From Pseudoalteromonas sp. Z1A8 (lineage in GTDB: Bacteria > Pseudomonadota > Gammaproteobacteria > Enterobacterales > Alteromonadaceae), in assembly GCF_011378855.1 (NCBI RefSeq), contig NZ_WTLB01000007.1, positions 45,469 through 109,468 on the forward strand: DNA of 64,000 nt, read 5' to 3'. The position numbers and the translations under genes are program-made. The stretch's first letter is position 1. Each line of letters starts with the position of its first letter. Of the stretch, positions 36,672 to 46,017 are shown one piece after another. The notes under the pieces are model-generated. The model saw only the letters and a list, made by a program, of their open reading frames with translations, had not been told where the DNA came from and searched no databases.

Positions 36672-38781
36672 GCGTAATTAGCCAGCTATTATGGATTTTT
36701 TTATTACGTTTAAAGTCTGGTGATAATGTTTTATCTGAAATATTAACGGCTTTTAAACCTAAACCAATCAAGCCAACTTCATCCATCACAAAGCCACGTT
36801 TGTTATTAGAGAAAATCAGCGTACCTGAAGGGCTTAAAATCTTTTTAACCCAGGTTAATAATTTAATATGATCGCTCTGCACATCAAATGCATCTTTCAT
36901 ACGTTTTGAATTTGAAAACGTTGGAGGATCTAAAAATATCAAATCGTATTGCGCCGTTGCATGCTCTAACCATTTCAAACAATCTGCTTGTTCAAAGCGG
37001 TAACGTGTATTACTAATACCATTTAAGTCAAAGTTATCTTGACCCCATTTTAAATAAGTCTTTGATAAATCGACTGTTGTAATCGCTTTAGCGCCACCAA
37101 GTGCAGCGTGTACAGAGGCCGTACCCGTGTATGCGAATAAGTTTAAAAAACGTTTATCTTTAGCGTTTTCTTGAATGTAGCGGCGCATTAAACGGTGATC
37201 TAAAAACAAGCCCGTATCTAAGTAGTCAAATAAGTTAACTTTAAACTTAGCACCGAACTCTTCAACAACCATAGTCCGGTTTTGTTTGGCCATGGCTGTA
37301 TATTGATCTTCGCCCTTCTGCTTTTTACGTACTTTTACAGCAATATTTTCAGGTGAAATCTCAAGCTGTTGAGCTGTTAAACTGATTACGTCTTGCAGGC
37401 GTTTTTCTGATGTTTTTTCATCAATTTCTTTAGGCGCTGCGTATTCGAAAATAACCGCAGAATCACCATAAATATCTACAGCAACATTGTATTCAGGAAT
37501 ATCAGCTTCGTAAACGCGATAAGCCGTAATTTCATTTTGCTTAAGCCAGTTTTTCAAACCTTGCTTATTCTTTTTTAGACGATTTGCAAATGACGTTGAG
37601 CCTTCAAAGTTAAGCGCTTTTTTGTCATCTGTCGTTAGGCTTACTTGCTTATCATCTAATTGATATAAGTTAAGTTCTACATCAAGCGGGCCATTTTTAA
37701 ATTTATAACGCTTAAGGCGCACAAGTTTTAAAAGTTTAAATAAGCTCTCGTCCATACCAAGTAAGGCAAGTTTCCAGTGATTAAAATGCTTTTTAAAGCC
37801 AACACCTAAATTACGGTGTAAATCAACAAGTTCTGCCATAGAACCAATACGCTCACCATACGGTAAGTTTGAAATTACAACACCCGGTAATTTAGCAACA
37901 GCGGTAAGTTTAGTTGCATCACTTTGCTTAAATTTAATAACATCATCAAGCTCAGCACGTTTGGCATTATCAATCGCTTTACTTAATACTTGCTCATCGT
38001 AATCGTGACCAATTAACCACAATTTAGGATCGGTAATGTTAGCAAGTAACTCTTCTTTAAGTTCTTTAAACTTAGCGGCTCTAAAACTGGGTAAACGCTC
38101 AAAAGCAAAACCTTCACGGAATAATCCTGGCGCTTCGTTTCGCGCCATACCGGCAGCTTCTATCAAAATAGTACCCGCACCACAACATGGATCGAATAAA
38201 GGCTGTTTTACATTATCAAGCCAGCCACTGCGCTTAATTAACGCGGCAGCTAAATGCTCTTTAATTGGCGCTTTACCTTGACCTTGGCGGTAACCACGTT
38301 CAGACAAACGAGGGCCTGAATAGTCAATATACATCGATACGCCATAACGGTTTAATCGTGCTACAACGCGCACATTAGCGTCTTGTTTATCAACGTTAGG
38401 TCGTTGCTCGTATAAATCATTAAAATAGTCAACAATCGCATCTTTTATTACAAGACCCGAAAATTGCGTGTTTTTTAACGAATCGTTAGTACCGTTAAAG
38501 TCGACAGCGAATGTTTGCGTAGGCCCAAACCATTCTTGCCAAGGTTGCGAGCGCGCAAAATTGTACAGGCTATTCTTGTCATCTACGCCTTCTTTTTCTT
38601 CAATAAGCATAAGCACACGCGTTGCAAAACGACTTGATAAACAAACCTTTTGCGCCAGTAATGAGTCAGCCTCAAAACGAACAGAACCAACAGTTTGCTT
38701 GGACACGGTTGCGCCAAGTTCTGCTAGTTCATCAACCAATAAATTTTCGATTCCGATAGAAGTAAGTGCGATAAATTGCAA
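36664..38781 (-). CDS. rlmKL: 23S rRNA m2G2445/m7G2069 methyltransferase RlmKL
   Basis: This bifunctional enzyme methylates 23S rRNA at G2445 (N2, RlmL part) and G2069 (N7, RlmK part). The 705-residue protein has an N-terminal ferredoxin-like/THUMP region (to about 155). The RlmL methyltransferase has DPCCGAGTILIEAAG near 198 and NLPYGE near 310. The C-terminal RlmK domain has NLFAYTGTASVHAALGGA near 548 and DPPTFSNS near 625. Length matches E. coli RlmL (702). The start is TTG, with AAGGG eight bases upstream. Confidence 0.95.
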   Translation of the reverse strand: MQFIALTSIGIENLLVDELAELGATVSKQTVGSVRFEADSLLAQKVCLSSRFATRVLMLIEEKEGVDDKNSLYNFARSQPWQEWFGPTQTFAVDFNGTNDSLKNTQFSGLVIKDAIVDYFNDLYEQRPNVDKQDANVRVVARLNRYGVSMYIDYSGPRLSERGYRQGQGKAPIKEHLAAALIKRSGWLDNVKQPLFDPCCGAGTILIEAAGMARNEAPGLFREGFAFERLPSFRAAKFKELKEELLANITDPKLWLIGHDYDEQVLSKAIDNAKRAELDDVIKFKQSDATKLTAVAKLPGVVISNLPYGERIGSMAELVDLHRNLGVGFKKHFNHWKLALLGMDESLFKLLKLVRLKRYKFKNGPLDVELNLYQLDDKQVSLTTDDKKALNFEGSTSFANRLKKNKQGLKNWLKQNEITAYRVYEADIPEYNVAVDIYGDSAVIFEYAAPKEIDEKTSEKRLQDVISLTAQQLEISPENIAVKVRKKQKGEDQYTAMAKQNRTMVVEEFGAKFKVNLFDYLDTGLFLDHRLMRRYIQENAKDKRFLNLFAYTGTASVHAALGGAKAITTVDLSKTYLKWGQDNFDLNGISNTRYRFEQADCLKWLEHATAQYDLIFLDPPTFSNSKRMKDAFDVQSDHIKLLTWVKKILSPSGTLIFSNNKRGFVMDEVGLIGLGLKAVNISDKTLSPDFKRNKKIHNSWLITHG

Positions 38782-38874
38782 AGTAATAACCCTTAATAGC
38801 TAATTGCGCAGGATTATAACATAGGTTGAGTGACAAACACGCCATAAAGACACGCTTAAAGCTTAATTTTGATG

Positions 38875-39187
38875 AGGGTCTGTTGAACTTTCAAGGTAAA
38901 ATTTACAGCAGTCTGTTTGGTATTTTGGTAAGGCAGAGCCTATGCAGTGTGGTTATTCCCCATAAATGGGCGATAACGTAGCATTAATGCCAAACAGGCG
39001 CTGCCCAAAGGTTCTTCCTAGGGGCTATTTACTCTTTATTGCTCGGTTTTTACTTATTCTTACATGGATGTAAGCCAGTAGAATAACGCAGGAGCAGTTA
39101 TCGAGCCCACTAGGTTACAAATCTCGCGCTGCGATTAAATAGCCCCTAGTTTGAACAAATTTTAATCCGCAAAGATCAGCAGACCCT
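38875..39187. mobile_element. MITE-like 313-bp element with terminal inverted repeats
   Basis: The two ends match as imperfect inverted repeats of about 30 bp. The left end (38875-38904) begins AGGGTCTGTTGAACTTT, and the right end, read on the minus strand from 39187, begins AGGGTCTGCTGATCTTT. Both reach TAAAATTT at the inner edge. Inside are a 14-bp perfect inverted repeat CTAGGGGCTATTTA / TAAATAGCCCCTAG (39018-39031 and 39136-39149), a 10-bp near-perfect pair GTTTGGTATT / AATGCCAAAC (38915-38924 and 38986-38995) and a small hairpin CTTACAT-GG-ATGTAAG (39059-39074). There is no open frame. Its right edge abuts the zapC stop codon. Together with 38782-38874, where nothing was recognised, it fills the 404-bp gap between rlmKL and zapC. 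Confidence 0.7.
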
Positions 39188-39716
39188 AGGCAGTTTGACT
39201 TTGGTATTGCTGATTTAGGATGGGGTGTACTCGATTATTTAAAATACGGATTACTTCAAATTGCGCTAAAGATAAGTTTTCGTCTAATTTAAAGGTTTCG
39301 CTTAAATTTAAACAAATAGATGCATCAGGGCAATGCTCTACAATTAAAAAATCACCCGATTGCGCCTTAGACGTTAATTTAACTATCGCTTCTACACTTG
39401 GCTCTGTGCCAGTGTATTCTTTAAAAAACCAACTTTTAGCTAGTACAGGTTTTAAGTGGTACTTAACGGCGGTTGCATTTAATGATATTTGACAAATTTG
39501 AGCTGCTGACCACAATTCAAAACCATCTAAATAATTATAAACTTGTTCGTAAAATGCAGCATCTTCAAGGCTAAAACGTGGATTGTTAAAAACAGAATCG
39601 GTAAGTTGTCTTAATTTATAAGGCGTGCATAATTGCATGTCGTCATTTAAATCAAGTAACAAACGATTTTTATCAGGACAAGCAATCCACTGCCATTGCT
39701 TTGATGCTTGTAACAT
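39186..39716 (-). CDS. zapC: Cell division protein ZapC
   Basis: ZapC stabilises FtsZ polymers at the division ring. The 176-residue protein (E. coli 180) shares with it WQW near residue 9, LLLDLNDDM near 19, DAAFYEQV near 53, NATAVKYHLKPVLAKSWFF near 80 and the C-terminal region with VIRILNNRV. Position supports the call: pyrD-zapC-...-rlmL is the E. coli order (ycbW). AAGGAGGA precedes the start. The TAG stop is formed at the junction with the MITE-like element. E. coli ycbX, normally next, is absent. Confidence 0.87.
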   Translation of the reverse strand: MLQASKQWQWIACPDKNRLLLDLNDDMQLCTPYKLRQLTDSVFNNPRFSLEDAAFYEQVYNYLDGFELWSAAQICQISLNATAVKYHLKPVLAKSWFFKEYTGTEPSVEAIVKLTSKAQSGDFLIVEHCPDASICLNLSETFKLDENLSLAQFEVIRILNNRVHPILNQQYQSQTA

Positions 39717-39836
39717 TTGCTCCTCCTTGGGAATGTTTAATAATTATTATTGTTTAGAGTATAACCGCTTTTGACCATTTATAAAACGTTTGCTTAGAAC
39801 ATTTATTGAACGATCAAAAGCTTAGATAACTGATCC

Positions 39837-40847
39837 TTATAAGCCGTTAACGATCGACTTTACCAATTGTGGACCTTTGTAGATGAACCCAGTATAAACC
39901 TGGACTAAATTTGCGCCTGCATCTAACTTTTCTTTTGCAGATGTAGCATCGTCAATACCACCGACTCCAATGATTGGTAACTTACCTTGTGTTAAGCGCT
40001 TTAACTCACTTACTATCTCTGTAGAGCGCATTCTAACAGGGTGACCTGATAAACCGCCCGCCTCTTCTGCATATTGCTGCCCGATGACTGCGGCTCGTTC
40101 AAGCGTTGTGTTTGTGGCAATTACACCATCAATTTTATTATTTAAAAGTGACTCACTTACTTGCTGTATTTGTATTTGATCTAGATCCGGTGCAATTTTT
40201 ACCAGCATTGGAACCTGTTTGTTATGCTTTGCAATTAAATCTAACTGTTCATTTTTAAGACTTTGTAGTAAATCATCAAGCGCTGCACCGTACTGTAAAT
40301 CACGAAGCCCAGGTGTATTTGGCGATGAAATATTTACTGTAATGTATGAGGCGTGCTCAAATACTTTACGCATACAGTGAATGTAATCATCTTTACCTTG
40401 CTCATTCGGCGTATCTTTGTTTTTACCTATATTAATACCCAGTACACCGCTATATTTAGCTGCTTTTACATTTTCGACTAAATTATCAACGCCTTTGTTA
40501 TTAAAACCCATACGGTTAATAATTGCGTTTGACTCTGGCAGCCTAAAAATACGTGGCTTGTCATTACCTATTTGAGGACGTGGCGTCACTGTACCTACTT
40601 CGATAAAACCAAATCCCATTTGGCTAAAAGCATCAATACATTCTGCATTTTTATCAAGGCCAGCAGCAAGCCCTACAGGATTTTTAAATTCAAGGCCCAA
40701 AAAGTTTACGGGTTTATCTGAAACATTTTGTGACCAAGCTAAATTTAGAGGCGTATTAGCAAAACGACGAAGATTATTAAGTGCAAACTCATGCGCCCAC
40801 TCCGCATCACGGGTAAACATAAAACGGCGAGCTAAATCATAAAACAT
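39837..40847 (-). CDS. pyrD: Dihydroorotate dehydrogenase (quinone), class 2
   Basis: PyrD oxidises dihydroorotate to orotate with quinone in pyrimidine synthesis at the inner membrane. The start is set to the ATG at 40845-40847, preceded by GAGGA, giving 336 residues (equal to E. coli) and the family N-terminus [11 protein letters not shown]. The open frame extends 26 codons upstream into the gdh terminator, which is implausible. The class 2 catalytic serine is S175 in [22 protein letters not shown] near 56-67 and GVGGI near the C-terminus bind FMN. The N-terminal amphipathic helices associate with the membrane. Confidence 0.96.
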   Translation of the reverse strand: MFYDLARRFMFTRDAEWAHEFALNNLRRFANTPLNLAWSQNVSDKPVNFLGLEFKNPVGLAAGLDKNAECIDAFSQMGFGFIEVGTVTPRPQIGNDKPRIFRLPESNAIINRMGFNNKGVDNLVENVKAAKYSGVLGINIGKNKDTPNEQGKDDYIHCMRKVFEHASYITVNISSPNTPGLRDLQYGAALDDLLQSLKNEQLDLIAKHNKQVPMLVKIAPDLDQIQIQQVSESLLNNKIDGVIATNTTLERAAVIGQQYAEEAGGLSGHPVRMRSTEIVSELKRLTQGKLPIIGVGGIDDATSAKEKLDAGANLVQVYTGFIYKGPQLVKSIVNGL

Positions 40848-40873
40848 CAATATAATCCTCTTTTTAAATTCCA

Positions 40874-40907
40874 GACAAAAAAATACCTCAGACAAGGCTG
40901 AGGTATT
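40874..40907 (-). terminator. Intrinsic terminator after NAD-glutamate dehydrogenase gene
   Basis: AATACCTCA (40882-40890) pairs with TGAGGTATT (40899-40907), and the minus-strand product ends in TTTTTTT. It separates gdhB from pyrD. Confidence 0.85.
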
Positions 40908-40967
40908 GTATAACAATTTTAACAATCAGTTATTTATTTACTAAACAAATAGCTGATTAAAGCTAAA

Positions 40968-43900
40968 TTATTTTCCTGATGTATCACAGTTATGACTTAG
41001 TAGCATTAGTTCACGCAGTGCAACTGAGAACTTAGCAAAGTCATGGCTTTGTGATGTTTTGAACTCAGCCAACATTTGTTTCCAACGTTGAAGTAATAAA
41101 TCTTGGCTATCCATCCACTCATCTATTTGACTATCAACATCGCTTTCATCACCTTCAAAGCTATTTAATACAACTTCAGATAATGTACGTTGTTGCCAAT
41201 CAAGCTCTTCACGATAAGATGAACGAGCAAGCGCTTGCCAATGATTTGCGACTGGTTGCTTTGTAATTTGCTCTAAGAACCAATGCAGACCCATTCTTGC
41301 GCCTAGTTTAAAGTAAGTATTCGATACCATCGAAATACTCTTACCTGAACTATTAGCAACTTCAGCTAAATCCATCACAGAAAACAAGCTTGATAAAGAA
41401 ACAATGCGCTTAGCTATATCTGCTGGAACGCCGGCATCAATTAACTTATTAGCTTCAATTACAATGCGGTCATTCTCTTTTTCAATCATGTACGTATTTA
41501 AGTTATCGCTTAAATCTTTAAATGTTGGAGCAAAGAATTCGATTCCTTGTTCAATCGTTTGTGCCTTATTACGATGACGTAAGAACCAACGCGTTGTACG
41601 GCGAACAGTGCGACGAAGTTGGTAAAGCATTTCAGTTTGAACCGCTGCTGGTATTTTATTATCTAGTGCACTGATAGAAGACCATGTATCGCGCATTTCA
41701 AATATTTCGCTAGCAATTGAGTAACACATTGCAATTTCAGCTTCATTAGCACCGGTTTCTTCATGCATACGTACCATGAAGTTTAAACCCATATCGTTAA
41801 CGATACTGTTAGCGAGTTTAGTTGCAATAATTTCTTTACGAAGCGGATGATTATCCATCGCATCGTTAAACTTCTCACGTAGTGGACGCGGGAATGACTT
41901 AACAAGCAACTGACGGTAATAAGGGTTTTCAGTAATTTCATCACTTACTAACGACTCTTTTAATACCATTTTTGCGTATGACACTAGCACTGAAAGCTCA
42001 GGGCGAGTTAAATCTTTACCCGCTGCTGCACGTTCTGCTAATTCTTCATCGCTTGGAATGAACTCGATAGCACGGTTTAACTTGCCATCTTTTTCAAGCG
42101 CATGAATAAAGCGAATCTTTTCTTTTAGTGTTGAAGTACCTTTAGACTGCGTAATTGAAATAGTATGCGTTTGACGGTAACAGTCTTTTAATACTAATTC
42201 AGATACTTCGTCAGTCATTGAATAAAGTAGCTCGTCACGTTGTTTACGCGTTAAGTCACCTTCAGCAACCAAGCCATTAAGTAAAATCTTAATGTTAACT
42301 TCGTTATCTGAACAGGCAACACCCCCTACGTTATCAATAAAGTCAGTATTTACACGACCGCCTTTCGCTGCAAATTCAACACGACCTAATTGAGTTGCGC
42401 CTAAGTTACCGCCTTCACCAATTATTTTAGCGCCCAAGTCTCTACCGTTGATACGTAGTGCATCGTTTGCACGATCCCCTACATCTGCATCAGTTTCTTT
42501 AGAGTTTTTAATGTATGTACCAATACCGCCATTCCACAGTAAATCAAACTCCATCATTAATGAGGCTTTCATTAACTCATTTGGAGTCATAGTTGCTTTT
42601 TTAGTGCCCAACATTTTTTTCATTTCAGGGCTAAGCGTAATTGATTTTGCAGCACGAGAGAAAACACCACCACCGGCAGAAATTAACTCTTTGTTGTAAT
42701 CTTCCCAAGATGAACGCGGCATATTAAATAAACGTTCACGCTCTGGGTAAGATGTAGCAGCATCCGGGTTAGGATCAACAAAAATGTGCATATGGTTAAA
42801 GGCAACTTGTAAACGAATATGCTTAGATAACAGCATACCATTACCAAATACATCACCCGCCATATCGCCAATTGCCACAACTGTAAAGTCGGTAGTTTGA
42901 CAATCGATATCCATTTCACGGAAATGACGTTTTACTGACTCCCATGCGCCTTTAGCCGTTATACCCATTTTCTTATGGTCGTAGCCCACTGAGCCACCAG
43001 ATGCAAATGCATCACCTAACCAGAAGTTATATTCGTTTGCTATGCCATTGGCAATATCAGAGAACGTTGCTGTACCTTTGTCGGCTGCAACTACTAGATA
43101 TGCATCATCTTCATCATGACGAACAACATCTCTTGCAGGGACTACTTCTCCGCGTTCAATGTTGTCTGTTATATCTAGAAGACCACGGATAAAGATTTTG
43201 TAACACTCTTGGCCTTCTTTAATAAACGCTTCGCGCTCACTAGGTAGTTGTTTACATACAAAGCCACCTTTAGAACCAACAGGTACAATTACTGTATTTT
43301 TAACTTGTTGTGCTTTAACTAAGCCAAGTACTTCAGTACGGAAATCTTCACGACGGTCAGACCAACGCAAGCCACCACGTGCTACTTTACCGTAACGTAA
43401 ATGCACACCTTCTACGCGAGGAGAATAAACAAAAATCTCAAACGCTGGAAGAGGAAGCGGTACATCCGGAATTAAGCTAGGTTGTATTTTAAATGATACG
43501 TACGACTTAAACTGACCTGCATCATCTTTTTGGAAATAGTTAGTACGAAGCGTTGCAACAATCATATCTACGTATAAACGTATAATGCGGTCATCATCAA
43601 GATTTGCTACATTTTCAAGTTCTAAGTAAATTTGCGTGCTTAGCTTCTCAAGTGTCTTAGCACTTGCTGGGCTCTTAACTGAAAACTTTTTAGCAAATAA
43701 GTTAACAATTTGCGCAGCAATATTTGGGTAGTTAGCAAATGTGCTCTCAATGTAAGTCTGAGAGAATGTAACACCAATTTGGCGCATATACTTAGCATAA
43801 GCACGTAAAATAGAGGCTTCACGGCCAGTTAAGCCACCCATTAACACTAAACGGTTAAAACCATCATTTTCAAGGCGATTGCCCCAAACATTGGTTAATG

Positions 43901-45809
43901 CAGCGCGAAAACGTGCTGAAATCTTATCAAAGTCTGCCATCCCTTTGCTGTCTATAAGCATAGAGAAGTCCATTATCCAATTAATACGCCCATCGCTTGT
44001 TTTAACTGAATATGGCGTTTCACCAACAACACGCAGACCAAAGTTTTCAAGCATTGGCATAACGTCAGATAAGTGAATTGGCTCGTCTTTATGGAATAAG
44101 CTTAATCGTACAATATTGCTATTAGCTTCTTCTTGCGGACGGTAGAAAAGCATTTCTAGCTTGTTTTCATCGCTAAGTAATTCTAACTTTTCGATATCAA
44201 CAACCGCAGCACTTGGCAGTACTTCATCTTTGTATGAGCGTGCAAACGCATTACAATATTTACGATTTAAATCGTTACCACGTGCTTCGCCCGCAGACTC
44301 TAAAAGTGCAGACTGAAGTTTATCTTCCCACGTGCGCGCAGCTTCTACTAAATTGTTTTCGATGTCTTTCACGTTATATTCGATCTTGTTGTCGGTCACA
44401 CGAACGGTGTAATGTGTACGCGCCAGTGTTGACTCAGAGAAAAAAGTAGTAAATTCGACTTTATCGTCAGAATTAAATGCATTAGCTAATATATCTTGCG
44501 TTTCACGGCGCAGGGCTGTGTTGTAACGCTCGCGAGGTACATAAACCATGCAAGATAAAAAACGACCATACGAATCTTTACGTACAAACAAGCGACACAT
44601 ATCACGCTCTTGTACTTGTAAAACACCCATAGCAACTTCAAGTAGCTCACTTTCGCGCGCTTGAACAAGCTCATCACGTGGGTAGGTTTCTAAAATATTT
44701 AAAACAGCTTTGTAAGCGTGCGTGCCTTTAGCAAAGTCACACATTTCCATAATGCGATTAATTTTACTTTTTAATACGGGTACATCAGTAGCGCTGTTAT
44801 TGTAAAAGCTTGATGAGAACAAACCAATAAAGCGGTCTTCTCCAATTACATTACCTTCATCGTCAAAACGCTTAATACCTACATAATCAATGTAAGCTGG
44901 GCGGTGAACGCGAGAAACAGAGTTAGTTTTAGTTAAAATCAATAAGTTGCTGCTACGTGCTTCTTGGCGAGCAACTTCTGGTAATTCTGATAATAATCGT
45001 GTGTGTTCTTCAGTAGAATTTTTCATCAAGCCAAGGCTTGATTCCATTTTACCTTTTAATTGGTAATCACCTTGAACTGGGCTTAGCTCATATTCACGGT
45101 AACCCATTAGGGTAAAGTTATCTTTAGCTAACCAATCTAAAAACTCAGTTGTTTCTGACACTTCTTCTTTTGTTTTATTATGATGACGCTTAGGTAACTC
45201 TTTGGTCACTGCCATCAATTTTTTACGGATTGGTTGCCAATCATCAACAGCAACTGACACATCAACAAGAACCGATTCTAACTCTTTTTTGAAAGACTCA
45301 ATCACAGAAGAATCTGTCTGACGGTCGATTTCAATAAAGAATACTGTTTTAGTAGATGAAGATTCTTGCTCTGCTTTTAAATTTGATAATCCAGAAATTT
45401 TAGCGTTTGTATCGCGCTTAATTTTTAATGGGCAATGAAGTAATAAGTGAGAGGCGATATTTTCACGAGTCATGGCCATACGAACAGAATCAACTAAAAA
45501 CGGCATGTCTTTAGTAATAATTTCTACAATTGTATGCGATGACTGCCAGCCATCTTTTGCCACTTCAGGGTTGAAAACGCGGATAACAGCGTCGTCGGTA
45601 GTATTTTTTTCTAGTGCGTTCCAAAGGCTTAATGCTGCGCCATATAGGTCACTATCGTTGCGATTTGCCAAATCCTCTTTAGACATGTTGCTGTACAAGG
45701 CTTTGGCGAATTTCTCAACGAGTAACACATTATCAGCGCGAACTTTTTTCTGGATCAGCTTACAGACATTATCTAGGATAACCGAGGCTTGGCCTTCATT
45801 TCGTGTCAT
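40968..45809 (-). CDS. gdhB: NAD-specific glutamate dehydrogenase, large (180 kDa) type
   Basis: This enzyme oxidatively deaminates glutamate to 2-oxoglutarate using NAD+, feeding amino-acid carbon into the TCA cycle. The 1613-residue protein belongs to the large L_180 class known from Pseudomonas, Shewanella and Streptomyces. Long regulatory ACT-like N-terminal domains run to about residue 700. The catalytic core, including GGLRWSDRREDFRTEV near 790-810 and VPVGSKGGF near 825, is followed by the dinucleotide-binding region with IGEGGNLGATQLGRV near 1125. A helical C-terminal domain completes it. AAGGAACAT precedes the ATG. It is monocistronic with its own terminator. Confidence 0.95.
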   Translation of the reverse strand: MTRNEGQASVILDNVCKLIQKKVRADNVLLVEKFAKALYSNMSKEDLANRNDSDLYGAALSLWNALEKNTTDDAVIRVFNPEVAKDGWQSSHTIVEIITKDMPFLVDSVRMAMTRENIASHLLLHCPLKIKRDTNAKISGLSNLKAEQESSSTKTVFFIEIDRQTDSSVIESFKKELESVLVDVSVAVDDWQPIRKKLMAVTKELPKRHHNKTKEEVSETTEFLDWLAKDNFTLMGYREYELSPVQGDYQLKGKMESSLGLMKNSTEEHTRLLSELPEVARQEARSSNLLILTKTNSVSRVHRPAYIDYVGIKRFDDEGNVIGEDRFIGLFSSSFYNNSATDVPVLKSKINRIMEMCDFAKGTHAYKAVLNILETYPRDELVQARESELLEVAMGVLQVQERDMCRLFVRKDSYGRFLSCMVYVPRERYNTALRRETQDILANAFNSDDKVEFTTFFSESTLARTHYTVRVTDNKIEYNVKDIENNLVEAARTWEDKLQSALLESAGEARGNDLNRKYCNAFARSYKDEVLPSAAVVDIEKLELLSDENKLEMLFYRPQEEANSNIVRLSLFHKDEPIHLSDVMPMLENFGLRVVGETPYSVKTSDGRINWIMDFSMLIDSKGMADFDKISARFRAALTNVWGNRLENDGFNRLVLMGGLTGREASILRAYAKYMRQIGVTFSQTYIESTFANYPNIAAQIVNLFAKKFSVKSPASAKTLEKLSTQIYLELENVANLDDDRIIRLYVDMIVATLRTNYFQKDDAGQFKSYVSFKIQPSLIPDVPLPLPAFEIFVYSPRVEGVHLRYGKVARGGLRWSDRREDFRTEVLGLVKAQQVKNTVIVPVGSKGGFVCKQLPSEREAFIKEGQECYKIFIRGLLDITDNIERGEVVPARDVVRHDEDDAYLVVAADKGTATFSDIANGIANEYNFWLGDAFASGGSVGYDHKKMGITAKGAWESVKRHFREMDIDCQTTDFTVVAIGDMAGDVFGNGMLLSKHIRLQVAFNHMHIFVDPNPDAATSYPERERLFNMPRSSWEDYNKELISAGGGVFSRAAKSITLSPEMKKMLGTKKATMTPNELMKASLMMEFDLLWNGGIGTYIKNSKETDADVGDRANDALRINGRDLGAKIIGEGGNLGATQLGRVEFAAKGGRVNTDFIDNVGGVACSDNEVNIKILLNGLVAEGDLTRKQRDELLYSMTDEVSELVLKDCYRQTHTISITQSKGTSTLKEKIRFIHALEKDGKLNRAIEFIPSDEELAERAAAGKDLTRPELSVLVSYAKMVLKESLVSDEITENPYYRQLLVKSFPRPLREKFNDAMDNHPLRKEIIATKLANSIVNDMGLNFMVRMHEETGANEAEIAMCYSIASEIFEMRDTWSSISALDNKIPAAVQTEMLYQLRRTVRRTTRWFLRHRNKAQTIEQGIEFFAPTFKDLSDNLNTYMIEKENDRIVIEANKLIDAGVPADIAKRIVSLSSLFSVMDLAEVANSSGKSISMVSNTYFKLGARMGLHWFLEQITKQPVANHWQALARSSYREELDWQQRTLSEVVLNSFEGDESDVDSQIDEWMDSQDLLLQRWKQMLAEFKTSQSHDFAKFSVALRELMLLSHNCDTSGK

Positions 45810-45976
45810 TGTATGTTCCTTAATCTATTACTGCTCAGGAGCAGAAATTTGTACAGCTATTCATTAGCGTGGAGTCAATCAAATTCTAACCCTTTTGCAG
45901 CTAATAAACAGCCTTTTCGATGAAAACATTTTAAGCATTTCAGCTATTTGGTCATCTATTCACAAATTGTAGATAT

Positions 45977-45998
45977 AAATGGCCTTTACAGGCCATTT
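45977..45998 (-). terminator. Hairpin after the RND permease gene, probable weak terminator
   Basis: AAATGGCCT (45977-45985) and AGGCCATTT (45990-45998) form a 9-bp stem with loop TTAC, 19 bp after the stop of the RND gene on the minus strand. Only a short T-tract follows. Confidence 0.55.
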
Positions 45999-46017
45999 AG
46001 GAGCAAAATTATTCACA

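Noticed and set aside
45472..45867. Plus-strand 131-codon open frame opposite the gdh start.
   Set aside because: It is antisense to conserved glutamate dehydrogenase codons, has no ribosome binding site and shows no family resemblance. Other long antisense frames over sucC, rlmKL and uup were rejected for the same reason.
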